A stretch of DNA of 64,000 bases from Hymenobacter cyanobacteriorum (GTDB lineage: Bacteria > Bacteroidota > Bacteroidia > Cytophagales > Hymenobacteraceae). The stretch lies in the NCBI RefSeq assembly GCF_022631375.1, contig NZ_JALBGC010000002.1, forward strand, positions 248,001-312,000. Direction: 5' to 3'. Below the pieces are notes generated by a model. The model was given only the letters and a program-made list of their open reading frames with translations. It was not told where the DNA came from and ran no database searches. Position numbers and translations under genes: made by a program. Shown in pieces: positions 22,003 through 30,597 of the stretch. The stretch's first letter is position 1; every line of letters starts with the position of its first letter.

Positions 22003-24348
22003 CTACTGCACCGCGTTGCGCGGGTCTGGCTTGGGCGTCATCTGGTAGTCGTGCGGGGCTTCGGCGCCGGCCAGGTTCTGCACGAAGTAGTCCCAGCGGC
22101 GGCGCGTCATGTAGGGCGAATACTGGCCGTAGCCGTGCTGGGCGTTCGGAAACACCACCAGGTCGTAGCTTTTGTTGGCTTTGGTGAGGGCTTCGACAAC
22201 GAGGAAGGTGTTGTAGGGCGGCACGTTGTCGTCCATCAGGCCGTGGGCCAGCATCAGCTTGCCTTTCAGGTTTTTGGCGAAGCTGGCGTTGTCCTGCTTG
22301 TCGTAGCTGGTGGTGCCGTCGGCGTTGGTTTTCAGCAGGCCGAGGTAGCGCTCGGCCCAGTCGTCTTCGTAGTTGCGGTTTTCGTGGTTGCCCGATTCCG
22401 AGATGCCCACCTTGAAGAAGTCGGGGTAGCGGAACATGGCCGCCGCCGTGGCGTAGCCGCCGCCCGAGTGCCCCCAGATGCCAGCCCGGTCGAGGTCGAT
22501 ATACGGATACTTCTGCGCCAGCTGGCGCATGCCCGTTACCTGGTCCGACAGCGTGTTTTCGGCCATGTTGCCGTAGCAGGCATCGTGGTAGCTCTTGCTG
22601 CGCAAGGGGTTGCAGCTGCCCTCAATCACCACCACCACAAAGCCCAGCTCGGCCAGCGCCTGGTGGTCGTTGCGGGCCGACACGAACGACCAGCTGCCCA
22701 CGCCGCCGCCCTGCGGCCCGGGGTAGATGTAGTTGATAATCGGATACTTCTTGCTGGGGTCGAGGTTCGAAGGCGTGAACATCAGGCCGTACAAATCGTC
22801 CTTGCCGTCCTGCGCTTTCACCGTGATGGGCGTGGGGGCCTTCCAGCCGGTGGCAGTGAGGCGCGAGATATCGGTTTTCTCCAGCGTCGTCAGCAGCTTG
22901 CCGTCGGCGGCGCGCAGCACGGTCACGCCCGGCTTGTCGGGCTGCGAGTAGGTATCAATGAAGTAGCGGCCCGAGGGCGACATCGTCACCTGGTGGTTGC
23001 CGGCTTCGGGCGTGAGCAGCGTGAGGTTTTTGCCATCGAGCCCCACGCGGTAGAGGTGCGTGAAGTAGGGGTTGCCGGCCTCGCGGCCATCGGCCAGAAA
23101 ATACGCCTGGCGCTTCTGCTCGTCCACTTTCAGCAGCTGCGTCACCACGAAGTTGCCCTTGGTAATCTGGTTTTTCACCTTGCCGCTGCCGGCATCATAC
23201 AGGTATAAGTGGCCCCAGTTGTCGCGCTCCGAGTACCACACCATTTCCTTGCTCTTGGGCAGGTAGCGCCAGTTAATCGCGCCCTGGCCCGACTCGTACT
23301 GCGTGGCCACGGTTTCCTGAAATACGTCGCGCACCGCGCCGGTAGCGGCATCGGCCACCCGCACTTTCTCCTCCTTATGGTCGCGCGAGGTCGACACAAA
23401 TGCCAACTCGCGGCCGTCGGGGCTCCAGTCCACGTCATCAAAGGTGCCGCTGCTCGAAATGTCGTCCGAGAGCGAGCCGCGGTGCGGGTCGGGCGCCATC
23501 TGGAAGCGCACCACTTTGGCGGGGTTTACTTCGATGACGACGCGCTCAATCATGGCAATGTCCTTGTCGCCGGGCAGCGGGTACTTCCAGGCTTTCAGGG
23601 TTGGATGGCCCACGTTGGTGGTCACGAGGTACATGTCGCCCACGTTGCGCTGGTCCTGCCGGAAGGTGGCGATTTTGCGCGAGTCGGGCGACCAGCGCAG
23701 GATGGGCTTGTCGCTGTGCGTCCAGCCGGCGTTGTCGGTGGCGTAGCCGTAGTCTTTGGCGCCGTCAGTCGTCAACTGGGTGGTCTGGTTGGTTTCGGTG
23801 TTGCGCACCCACAGGTTGTAGTCCTTGATGAAAGCGGCCAGCTTGCCATCGGGCGACACTTCTTCGTTGGTGTTGTTGTTGGCAGGGGCCAGGCTGGCGG
23901 CGGGCGGCGTGGTCGTTTCGGGGTTGATTTTGCCGCTCACCACGTCGTACTTCCAGCTCTTGCCGCTGGCGGCGAAGGAAATGGCTTTGGCATCGGGCGA
24001 GAAGCTGATGCTGCGGAAGGGCAGGCGGCCGGCCTCGTAGTTTTTGCCGCTGGCCGCCGACAGCGCCGCCGCCAGCTTGGCTTGGTCGAAAGCCGCGGTG
24101 CGGGTTTTGCGGGCCGGGTCCACCACGATGAACTCGCTGCCCTGGGCCGTCATCACGCGGTACCAGAACCGGTCGTTGGGCAGCCAGTTGGGCTGGCCGG
24201 CGCTGTGGTCCACCAGCGCCTGGGTGTTGTAGCTCATGGCGCGCTCGGCGCGGGCGTAGTCGTCGGCCGTGAGCACGGGCCGCTGCTGGGCCGAAGCGGC
24301 CGAAACGAAAAACGCGGCCGCGAACAGGGCCGGTATCATCTTGTGCAT
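22003..24348 (-). CDS. DPP-IV-like S9B peptidase
   Basis: A 781-residue exported enzyme (signal peptide HKMIPALFAAAFFVSAASAQ). Residues about 30-500 are the DPPIV_N propeller (ISFSPDAKAISFAASGK, WSPDSRKIATFRQDQ, WSPDGRELAFVS). The catalytic domain has Ser628 (WGHSGGGYAT), Asp706 (HGLMDDNVP) and His738 (NAQHGYG), very near the human DPP4 positions. Such enzymes clip X-Pro or X-Ala dipeptides from peptide N-termini in the periplasm. A -7-like TACCTTTC at 24390-24397 precedes the start by about 40 bases. Confidence 0.94.
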   Translation of the reverse strand: MHKMIPALFAAAFFVSAASAQQRPVLTADDYARAERAMSYNTQALVDHSAGQPNWLPNDRFWYRVMTAQGSEFIVVDPARKTRTAAFDQAKLAAALSAASGKNYEAGRLPFRSISFSPDAKAISFAASGKSWKYDVVSGKINPETTTPPAASLAPANNNTNEEVSPDGKLAAFIKDYNLWVRNTETNQTTQLTTDGAKDYGYATDNAGWTHSDKPILRWSPDSRKIATFRQDQRNVGDMYLVTTNVGHPTLKAWKYPLPGDKDIAMIERVVIEVNPAKVVRFQMAPDPHRGSLSDDISSSGTFDDVDWSPDGRELAFVSTSRDHKEEKVRVADAATGAVRDVFQETVATQYESGQGAINWRYLPKSKEMVWYSERDNWGHLYLYDAGSGKVKNQITKGNFVVTQLLKVDEQKRQAYFLADGREAGNPYFTHLYRVGLDGKNLTLLTPEAGNHQVTMSPSGRYFIDTYSQPDKPGVTVLRAADGKLLTTLEKTDISRLTATGWKAPTPITVKAQDGKDDLYGLMFTPSNLDPSKKYPIINYIYPGPQGGGVGSWSFVSARNDHQALAELGFVVVVIEGSCNPLRSKSYHDACYGNMAENTLSDQVTGMRQLAQKYPYIDLDRAGIWGHSGGGYATAAAMFRYPDFFKVGISESGNHENRNYEDDWAERYLGLLKTNADGTTSYDKQDNASFAKNLKGKLMLAHGLMDDNVPPYNTFLVVEALTKANKSYDLVVFPNAQHGYGQYSPYMTRRRWDYFVQNLAGAEAPHDYQMTPKPDPRNAVQ

Positions 24349-24389
24349 ATAGTCAGTTGAAAAACGGAAAATCAGAATGATTGCGGCGT

Positions 24390-24397
24390 GAAAGGTA
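24390..24397 (-). promoter_or_regulatory. -7-like box of the DPP-IV gene
   Basis: TACCTTTC on the minus strand, 7 of 8 to TAnnTTTG, in the phrase TACCTTTCACGCCGCA. The M3 gene has TACCTTCACGCCGCA at about the same distance from its start. Confidence 0.4.
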
Positions 24398-24438
24398 GCG
24401 CAGTTTGGCGTTTGCCAGGCTGGGTTTCGGCCAAAAAG

Positions 24439-24460
24439 AAAGCCCCGATAACGGGGCTTT
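24439..24460 (-). terminator. Hairpin terminator of the M3 gene
   Basis: On the minus strand, AAAGCCCCG and CGGGGCTTT form a stem and are followed by CTTTTTGG. It lies about 30 bases beyond the stop of the M3 peptidase gene. Confidence 0.8.
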
Positions 24461-24488
24461 CCTAATACTGGCATTAGCCGCAAAGACG

Positions 24489-26735
24489 CTACTTGCGCTT
24501 CCGGGTTGCTTTGCCCTTGCCACCCGATGAAGCCTTGCCCGGCGCGGCCTTCGCCGCGGCCAGCGGGAAGCCGCGTTGCTTCATCAGGGCATCAATTTTC
24601 GGGTCGCGGCCGCGGAAGGCGCGGTAGCCGGCGGCCGGGTCCACGGTGTTGCCCACGGTGAAGACGTGGTTGCGCAGGCGGGCGGCCACGGCCTTGTCGT
24701 AGGGCCCGCCGGCCTCGGTGAAGGCGCTGAAGGCATCGGCTGCCAGCACCACCGACCATAGGTAGGAGTAGTAGCCCGCCGAGTAGCCATCCGACGAGAA
24801 TACGTGCGTGAACTGCGGTGTGCGGTGGCGCATCACCAGCTCGTGCGGCATGCCCAGGCCGGCCAGCGTTTCGCGCTCAAACTTGTCGGGGTCAATTTTC
24901 TGCGCGCCGGCCAAATGCAGCTTCATGTCAATCAGCGCGCTGGCCAGAAACTCGGTGGTGGCGAAGCCCTCGTTGAAGGAGCTGGCCTTGTTGATGCGGT
25001 CGACCAGCGCCTGCGGAATGGGTTTCCCGGTCTGGTAGTGCAGGGCGTATTTGCTGAGCACCTCAGGCGTGGCCAGCCAGTTCTCGAGCACCTGCGACGG
25101 GAATTCCACGTAGTCGCGCACCACGCTGGTGCCCGACAGCGTGGGGTAGGTGACGTTGCTTGACAATCCGTGTAGGGCGTGGCCAAACTCGTGAAACAGC
25201 GTGGTGGCATCGGTCCACGAGATGAGGACGGGTTCGCCGGGCTTGCCCTTCACGAAGTTCGAGTTGTTGGAGACGATGGTGGTGACGGCCTTGCCGTCCA
25301 TGCGCTCCTGGTTGCGGTAGGCATTCATCCAGGCGCCCGAGTTTTTGCCGGCGCGGGCGTAGGGGTCGAAGTACCAGAGGCCGATTTGCTGGCCGGTGGC
25401 TTTGTCGTTCACCTGCCACACCTTCACGTCGGGGTGGTATACGGGCACGTCGGTCACGGGCACGAAGGCGAAGTTGAACAGCTCGCCGGCCACCCAGAAC
25501 ATGCCCTCGCGCATCTTATCGAGCTGCAGATACTGCTTCACCTCGTTCTGGTCGAGGTCGTAGCGGGCCTTGCGCACCTTCTCGGCGTAATAGCGGTAGT
25601 CCCAGGGCTCGATTTTGAAGTTGGCGGGGGCGCCTTCCTTTTTGGCCAGGGCCAGCATGTCGGCCACTTCCTCGTGCTCGCGGGCCACGGCGGGCTGCCA
25701 CACTTTCAGCATCAAATCCATGGCCGCTTCCGGGGTTTTGGCCATGGTGTTATCGAGGCGCAGGTGGGCGTGCGTGGCGTAGCCCAGCAGCTTGGCGCGC
25801 TCGGCCCGCAGCTGCAGAATCTGGGTGATGATGGCGTTGTTGTCGTGCGCGCCGCCGTTGTCGCCGCGGTTCGTGAACATGCGCCAGGCCTTCTCGCGCA
25901 GTGGGCGCTGGGTCGAGTATGTCAGAAACGGGTCGATGCTGGAGCGGGTGTTGGTAATCACGCCCACGCCGGAGTTGCGGATGGTGGCCGTGGTTTTGGC
26001 CGCATCCACCAGCGAGGCGGGCAGGCCGGCCAGGTCCTGGGCCGTTTCCAGCACCAGCACTTGGTTGGCCTCGTCGGCCAGCACATTCTGCGAAAACTTC
26101 GTGAACAGCCCCGCCAGTTGCTGGTTGATTTCCGAAACCCGGGCCTTGGCCGTGGCGTCGAGCTTGGCGCCCGCCCGCACAAACTGCTTGTACTGCACCT
26201 CCGTCAGGCGCTGCTGCTCGACCGTCAGCTTCTTGGTGGCGGGTGCGTTGTACACCGCCTCAATGCGCTTGAATAAGGCCGCGTTCTGGGTAATCTGGTC
26301 GTAGAACGCCGCCAGCTTTGGGGCCATTTCCGTTTCCACGGCCGCAAAAGCCGGGTCGTTCAGCGTGCTGCTCCAGATGTCGTAGATGGCCGAAACCCGG
26401 GTCAGCGTCTGCCCGCTGCGCTCCATGGCGGCAATGGTGTTCTCGAAAGTGGGCGCGGCTGGGTTGCTGGCAATGGCGTTGATTTCGGTCAGGTTCTCGG
26501 CCATGGCGGCTTCGAGCGCGGGCTTGAAATCGGCCACGCGTACCTTGTCGAAAGCGGGCACGCCGCCGTGGGGGCCACCCCAGGCAGCAAGCAGCGGCAT
26601 CGTGGCCCGGGCAGCGGCCGAAGTAGCGGAGGCGGGCGTCTGAGCCATAGTGGGAGCAGGAAGCAGGGCGACGGCCAGGCCGAGTGTGGCGGTGAAGCCG
26701 GCCAGCCGGTTGGAAATCGCAAAAGGCAGTGGCAT
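24489..26735 (-). CDS. M3-family metallopeptidase (peptidyl-dipeptidase Dcp type), exported
   Basis: A 748-residue enzyme with signal peptide (LAGFTATLGLAVALLPAPTMAQ). The zinc motif LFHEFGHALHG carries HExxH at His515/Glu516/His519, with the third ligand in the following FVEFPSQVLENW region; SYLWSVVLAADAF and the YSAGYYSY substrate-binding loop are characteristic of the M3A Dcp group. Such enzymes cut dipeptides from peptide C-termini. The C-terminus ends in a basic, unstructured tail (GKGKATRKRK). The -7-like TACCTTCA near 26767-26774 is about 35 bases upstream. Confidence 0.93.
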   Translation of the reverse strand: MPLPFAISNRLAGFTATLGLAVALLPAPTMAQTPASATSAAARATMPLLAAWGGPHGGVPAFDKVRVADFKPALEAAMAENLTEINAIASNPAAPTFENTIAAMERSGQTLTRVSAIYDIWSSTLNDPAFAAVETEMAPKLAAFYDQITQNAALFKRIEAVYNAPATKKLTVEQQRLTEVQYKQFVRAGAKLDATAKARVSEINQQLAGLFTKFSQNVLADEANQVLVLETAQDLAGLPASLVDAAKTTATIRNSGVGVITNTRSSIDPFLTYSTQRPLREKAWRMFTNRGDNGGAHDNNAIITQILQLRAERAKLLGYATHAHLRLDNTMAKTPEAAMDLMLKVWQPAVAREHEEVADMLALAKKEGAPANFKIEPWDYRYYAEKVRKARYDLDQNEVKQYLQLDKMREGMFWVAGELFNFAFVPVTDVPVYHPDVKVWQVNDKATGQQIGLWYFDPYARAGKNSGAWMNAYRNQERMDGKAVTTIVSNNSNFVKGKPGEPVLISWTDATTLFHEFGHALHGLSSNVTYPTLSGTSVVRDYVEFPSQVLENWLATPEVLSKYALHYQTGKPIPQALVDRINKASSFNEGFATTEFLASALIDMKLHLAGAQKIDPDKFERETLAGLGMPHELVMRHRTPQFTHVFSSDGYSAGYYSYLWSVVLAADAFSAFTEAGGPYDKAVAARLRNHVFTVGNTVDPAAGYRAFRGRDPKIDALMKQRGFPLAAAKAAPGKASSGGKGKATRKRK

Positions 26736-26828
26736 AAAATCAGTAACTGGTGAAAATGCTGCGGCGTGAAGGTACTTACTGGTCCGTATGCAGTTGGGTG
26801 CGGGGTCGTACCCTACACCAATGCCCCT

Positions 26829-28451
26829 TTACTTCACCGCCGCCGTTTCGGGCACCCGCTGCAAGTCCAAATCCTGAAAGTCGTAGCTGAAATCGGTGGC
26901 GGGCGAAATCGGCTTCATTTTCAGGCCCGAAGCGCGGCCCATCTCATCCAGGGTGAAGCTGGCATAAGCATCGGCGTTGAAGCTGCGGTCTTTCCAGCGC
27001 ACCACGTAGGTGTTGCCGCGGTAGGGCAGCACCTGGCCCAGCAGGCGCGGGGCGCGCACCGACTTCAACCACAGCTGGTTATTTTGCGCGTACAGGTTCA
27101 CGTCGCCCAGCCAGGCATCGTGGTAGCGGCCCACGTAGGCGCTGTAGTCGGGCTTTTTGGGCGCGGTTTTTCGGGTCAGGGCCACCTGCTTATAAGCGTC
27201 TGCAGTGGCTTTGTCGGCCCCGTCGGCGCGGCTCTTCTCGCGGTCGGCAATTTCCTGCACCCGGTCGAGGCCGGTCAGGCCCAGGTAATGGTCTTCAATG
27301 TGGTTGGTGATGGCCGTAATGGCCTCGGTCTCCTGGTTGGTGAGCACGATGATGCCCAGGTGCAGTTCGGGCAGCAGCGTTACCTGCGTTATCTGGCCCG
27401 GCAGGCCGCCCGTGTGCGACACCTCTTTGTAGCCGCGGGCATCGCGCAGAAACCAGCCCAGGCCGTAGGCCGCGAAATGGGTGTTGTAAGGAGTAGGGGC
27501 GGGGCCTACCGGCAGAATCGTCTGGGGCATCCAGAGACGGAATTGCGTGGAGGGCTTCAGCAGCGCGGCCGGAGCGCCGGGACCCCCGAGCAGCATCATG
27601 GCCCACTGGCTCAGGTCGGTCACGCTGGAATAGATGCCCCCGGCCGGCCCCACCAGGGGGTTCACGTAGCGGGCCACCACTTGCGTCTGGCCGTCTACCT
27701 GCGCGTAGCCTTCGCTCACGTTCGTGGGGTTGGGCAGCCGGGCAAAGACCGCCGCGCTGCGGTTCATGCCCAAGGGCTTAAGCAGGCGGGCTTCCACAAA
27801 ATCGGCCCACGACTGGCCGGAAATGCGCTTCACCACTTCGCCGGCCACCAGGTAGAGGTTGTTGTCGTAGTCGAACTTGCTGCGGAACGACGACACCGGC
27901 TTGAAATAGCGCAGGTTGTGAATGACATCATTGACCGTGAAGTTGCTGGAGTCCGGAAAAAACATGAGGTCGCCCGCGCCCAGGCCCAGGCCGCTGCGGT
28001 GCGTCAGCAGGTCGCGCACCGTGAACTCGGCCGTCACGTAGGGGTCGTACATTTTGAACTCCGGGATGTAGTCCGTCACCTTGTCGTCCCAGCGCAGCTT
28101 GCCCTCATCGACCAGCAGCCCGAGGGCGGCGGTGGTGAATGCCTTCGTGTTGGAGCCAATGCCGAACAGCGTGTTCGCATCCGTTGGGGCTTTGGTGGCC
28201 AGCGAGCTCACGCCGTAGCCTTTGGCCAGCACCACTTGCCCGTCCTTTACCACAGCCACTGCGATGCCCGGCACGTTGAGCGCCTTGAGGGTGCGGGCCA
28301 CCACCGCATCCACGGCGGCCACGTCGAGCGGGGCCGTTACAGGCGGGGCCGTTTGGGCATGGCCGGTTCCGGGAAGCAGCGTAAGAGACAGGCAAACACT
28401 TGCCAGCACAGCCGCCGAGCGTCCGGCTACAGTTGTAATGAATTGAATCAT
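26829..28451 (-). CDS. Beta-lactamase-fold serine hydrolase with C-terminal DUF3471-like domain
   Basis: A 540-residue exported protein (signal MIQFITTVAGRSAAVLASVC). Ser100-x-x-Lys103 in FGIGSNTKAF, Tyr-Asp-Asn in SKFDYDNNLYLVAGE and HTGG in VSHTGGLPG are the motifs of class C-like penicillin-binding hydrolases. Residues about 430-535 (YVGRYHDAWLGDVNLY, RWKDRSFNADAYASFTLDE) are a lipocalin-like DUF3471 domain often attached to them. D-amino acid or D-peptide hydrolysis of muropeptides is the likely role; no clear antibiotic link. ATG 28451 chosen for the clean signal peptide. Confidence 0.92.
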   Translation of the reverse strand: MIQFITTVAGRSAAVLASVCLSLTLLPGTGHAQTAPPVTAPLDVAAVDAVVARTLKALNVPGIAVAVVKDGQVVLAKGYGVSSLATKAPTDANTLFGIGSNTKAFTTAALGLLVDEGKLRWDDKVTDYIPEFKMYDPYVTAEFTVRDLLTHRSGLGLGAGDLMFFPDSSNFTVNDVIHNLRYFKPVSSFRSKFDYDNNLYLVAGEVVKRISGQSWADFVEARLLKPLGMNRSAAVFARLPNPTNVSEGYAQVDGQTQVVARYVNPLVGPAGGIYSSVTDLSQWAMMLLGGPGAPAALLKPSTQFRLWMPQTILPVGPAPTPYNTHFAAYGLGWFLRDARGYKEVSHTGGLPGQITQVTLLPELHLGIIVLTNQETEAITAITNHIEDHYLGLTGLDRVQEIADREKSRADGADKATADAYKQVALTRKTAPKKPDYSAYVGRYHDAWLGDVNLYAQNNQLWLKSVRAPRLLGQVLPYRGNTYVVRWKDRSFNADAYASFTLDEMGRASGLKMKPISPATDFSYDFQDLDLQRVPETAAVK

Positions 28452-28553
28452 CAGCAGAAAAATTAGGTGTAAAGCAATTTGAGCCGGCAAGATAGGCTAA
28501 TTGCCGCGACATCGGCTGTTGCTGTTTCCCTACTTATCCCAACTCGGCTGCAC

Positions 28554-30338
28554 CTAGCGCTGCCGGGCGGCCCAGGCATCCATGTGCCGCTCCAGAATGG
28601 CCAGGGGCATCGAGCCGCCGGCCAGGATTTCATCGTGGAAAGCCTTGAGGTTGAACTTGGTGCCCAGTTGCTTTTCGTAGCGGGTGCGCAGCTCGCGCAG
28701 CTTCAGGGCGCCTACTTTGTAGGTGAGGGCCTGGCCGGGCATGGCCAGGTAGCGCTCCACTTCGGCGGTGGCGGCGGGCTCGGCAATGGGCTCGTTGGCC
28801 ATCAGGTAATCAATGGCTTGCTCGCGGCTCATGCCCTTCAGGTGCAGGCCCACGTCGACCACCAGGCGCAGGGCGCGGTGCATCTCGTCGCCGAGCGCGC
28901 CCAGGCGCTGGTAGGGGTCGGTGTAGAGGCCCAGCTCGCGCCCCATGCTTTCGCAGTACAGCGCCCAGCCCTCGCTGAACGCCGGGTAGGAGCCGAAGCG
29001 CCGGAACTTGGGCAGGCTGGTATTTTCCTGCTGCAGCGAGAGTTGGTAGTGGTGGCCGGGAATGGCCTCGTGCAGAAACAGCGACTCCATGCCCGTCGTC
29101 ACGTTGAACTTGGTGGCATCGAGAATGGGCACGTAGAAAATGCCCGGCCGCGAGCCGTCGGCCGTGCCCCGGTTGTACTCGGCCGTCGCCGAAGCAGCCC
29201 GAAACGCCTCCGTCTGCCGAATCTCAAACGACGACTTCGGCACCCGCCCAAACAGCCGGCCCAGGTTGGGCGCGATGCGCGCCTGAATGCCCCGGAAGGC
29301 CCGCAGCACCTCCTCCGGTGTCTGATAGGGCATGAAGCGCGGGTTGTTGCTGAGCGAGTTGAAGAAGCTCGACAAGCTCCCTTTGTAGCCCACCTGCTTT
29401 TTCACTGCCTCCATCTCGGTGCGAATGCGCTTCACCTCGGCCAGGCCGGTCTGATAAATGGCGTCGGGGTCGCGCGGGGTAGTGGTCATCAGGCGCACGT
29501 CGTAGCGGTACATCTCGGCCCCGCCGGGCACGTCGCCCAGGCCGGTGCTGTTGCGGGCCAGCGGCAGGTATTCGGTTTGCAGAAAATCGGCCAGCTTGCG
29601 GTAGGTGGGCACCAAATCGGTGGCAATGGCCTCCTGGTAGGCGGCCGTGAGGCGCGTGCGGTCGGCCTCCGAAAAGCTGGCCGGCATGTGCGCCACCGGC
29701 CCGTAGAACAGGCTGCGCGACACGTCGCCCGTCACCTGGGCCTGCAGCTGGGGCACCATTTTCAGCACCAGCACCTTGGGTAGCACCACGGCGGCCTTGG
29801 CCCCCTCGCGGAAGTTAGCAATAGCCGAGTCGGCCCACACCGGAAACCGGCTCACGCGGGCCAGCCAGTTGTCGTAGTCGCGCACCGTGCGGAAGGGCTG
29901 CGCGCCCGTGCCCGTGCCCAACTGCCCGAGCGTGGTGGGCAGGCTGTAAATCTGGGCGAAGGGCATCATCCAGGTGTTCAGGCGCAGGCCTTCGAGGCGG
30001 GTGCGCATGTCGTACTGGAAGATGTCGTAGCTGAGCTTGTCGTCGGCCGAGAGGCGGGCGCGGTCGATGTTCAGCAAGTCGTTCAGGTAGCGGCGGTAGA
30101 GGCGGGCCTGCTGCTGGCGGAAGGCGCGAGTCTGGTCGTTGGGCAGGCGGTCGTTGTAGCGGTTGTCGCCCTGGGCCGTGGCCATCAAGGGAAACAGGCG
30201 CGCCCGGTCGTCCCAGTAGTTGTTGAACAGGTTGGCCAGCAGCGCGGCCGATGTCGCAGCCGGCGTGGGCTGCTGCGCCCGGCCGGCCCCGGCCATAATC
30301 CCCCACACTACCACCAACAGAACCAGAACACGCTTCAT
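28554..30338 (-). CDS. DUF885 exported metallopeptidase-like protein
   Basis: A 594-residue protein (signal MKRVLVLLVVVWGIMAGAG). It has the family motif LFLHEAIPGHHYQLSLQQ with His423-Glu424 and His429/His430, a zinc-type HExxxxHH active site, plus YCESMGRELGLY downstream carrying another Glu. DUF885 enzymes are predicted gluzincin-like peptidases. It is the paralogue of the next gene, with which it shares most motifs. Its start is ATG 30338. The box TAGCTTGC on the minus strand (30350-30360 region) also occurs near the paralogue. The amide substrate is unknown. Confidence 0.9.
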   Translation of the reverse strand: MKRVLVLLVVVWGIMAGAGRAQQPTPAATSAALLANLFNNYWDDRARLFPLMATAQGDNRYNDRLPNDQTRAFRQQQARLYRRYLNDLLNIDRARLSADDKLSYDIFQYDMRTRLEGLRLNTWMMPFAQIYSLPTTLGQLGTGTGAQPFRTVRDYDNWLARVSRFPVWADSAIANFREGAKAAVVLPKVLVLKMVPQLQAQVTGDVSRSLFYGPVAHMPASFSEADRTRLTAAYQEAIATDLVPTYRKLADFLQTEYLPLARNSTGLGDVPGGAEMYRYDVRLMTTTPRDPDAIYQTGLAEVKRIRTEMEAVKKQVGYKGSLSSFFNSLSNNPRFMPYQTPEEVLRAFRGIQARIAPNLGRLFGRVPKSSFEIRQTEAFRAASATAEYNRGTADGSRPGIFYVPILDATKFNVTTGMESLFLHEAIPGHHYQLSLQQENTSLPKFRRFGSYPAFSEGWALYCESMGRELGLYTDPYQRLGALGDEMHRALRLVVDVGLHLKGMSREQAIDYLMANEPIAEPAATAEVERYLAMPGQALTYKVGALKLRELRTRYEKQLGTKFNLKAFHDEILAGGSMPLAILERHMDAWAARQR

Positions 30339-30413
30339 CAACCCGGTAATTAAGCCGGCAAGCTACATTTTTTTGCAGGAATACTGTTGGCAGCGCTATA
30401 AACAAAAGCAAAA

Positions 30414-30449
30414 AAACTCCCGCCACGGTCCAGACTGTGGCGGGAGTTT
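30414..30449 (-). terminator. Hairpin terminator of the lipoprotein DUF885 gene
   Basis: Arms AAACTCCCGCCAC and GTGGCGGGAGTTT. On the minus strand the stem is followed by TTTTTTTGC. It lies downstream of the DUF885 lipoprotein gene and after the palindromic element. Confidence 0.85.
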
Positions 30450-30489
30450 GGGGAAAGTGGTTTGCTTTATTGAAGAGGTGGAAATCAGA

Positions 30490-30594
30490 AACGTCTGTCA
30501 TCCTGAGCGCAGCGAAGGACCTTATCACGCTTGCTGTAATTGAATTGGTGCAAGCGTGATAAGGTCCTTCGCTGCGCTCAGGATGACAGACGTT
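30490..30594. repeat. Intergenic palindromic element, copy 4 (TCCTGAGCGC variant)
   Basis: Outer arms AACGTCTGTCATCCTGAGCG with the exact complement on the right. Inner arm AAGGACCTTATCACGCTTG pairs with CAAGCGTGATAAGGTCCTT. The centre contains TAATTGAATTGG. Copy 9 at 62504-62604 has nearly the same arms. Confidence 0.9.
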
Positions 30595-30597
30595 CGG

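Noticed and set aside
26766..28466. Long plus-strand frame over the beta-lactamase-fold hydrolase gene
   Set aside because: Low-complexity antisense product, no signal peptide or motif; the minus-strand gene is complete and well conserved.
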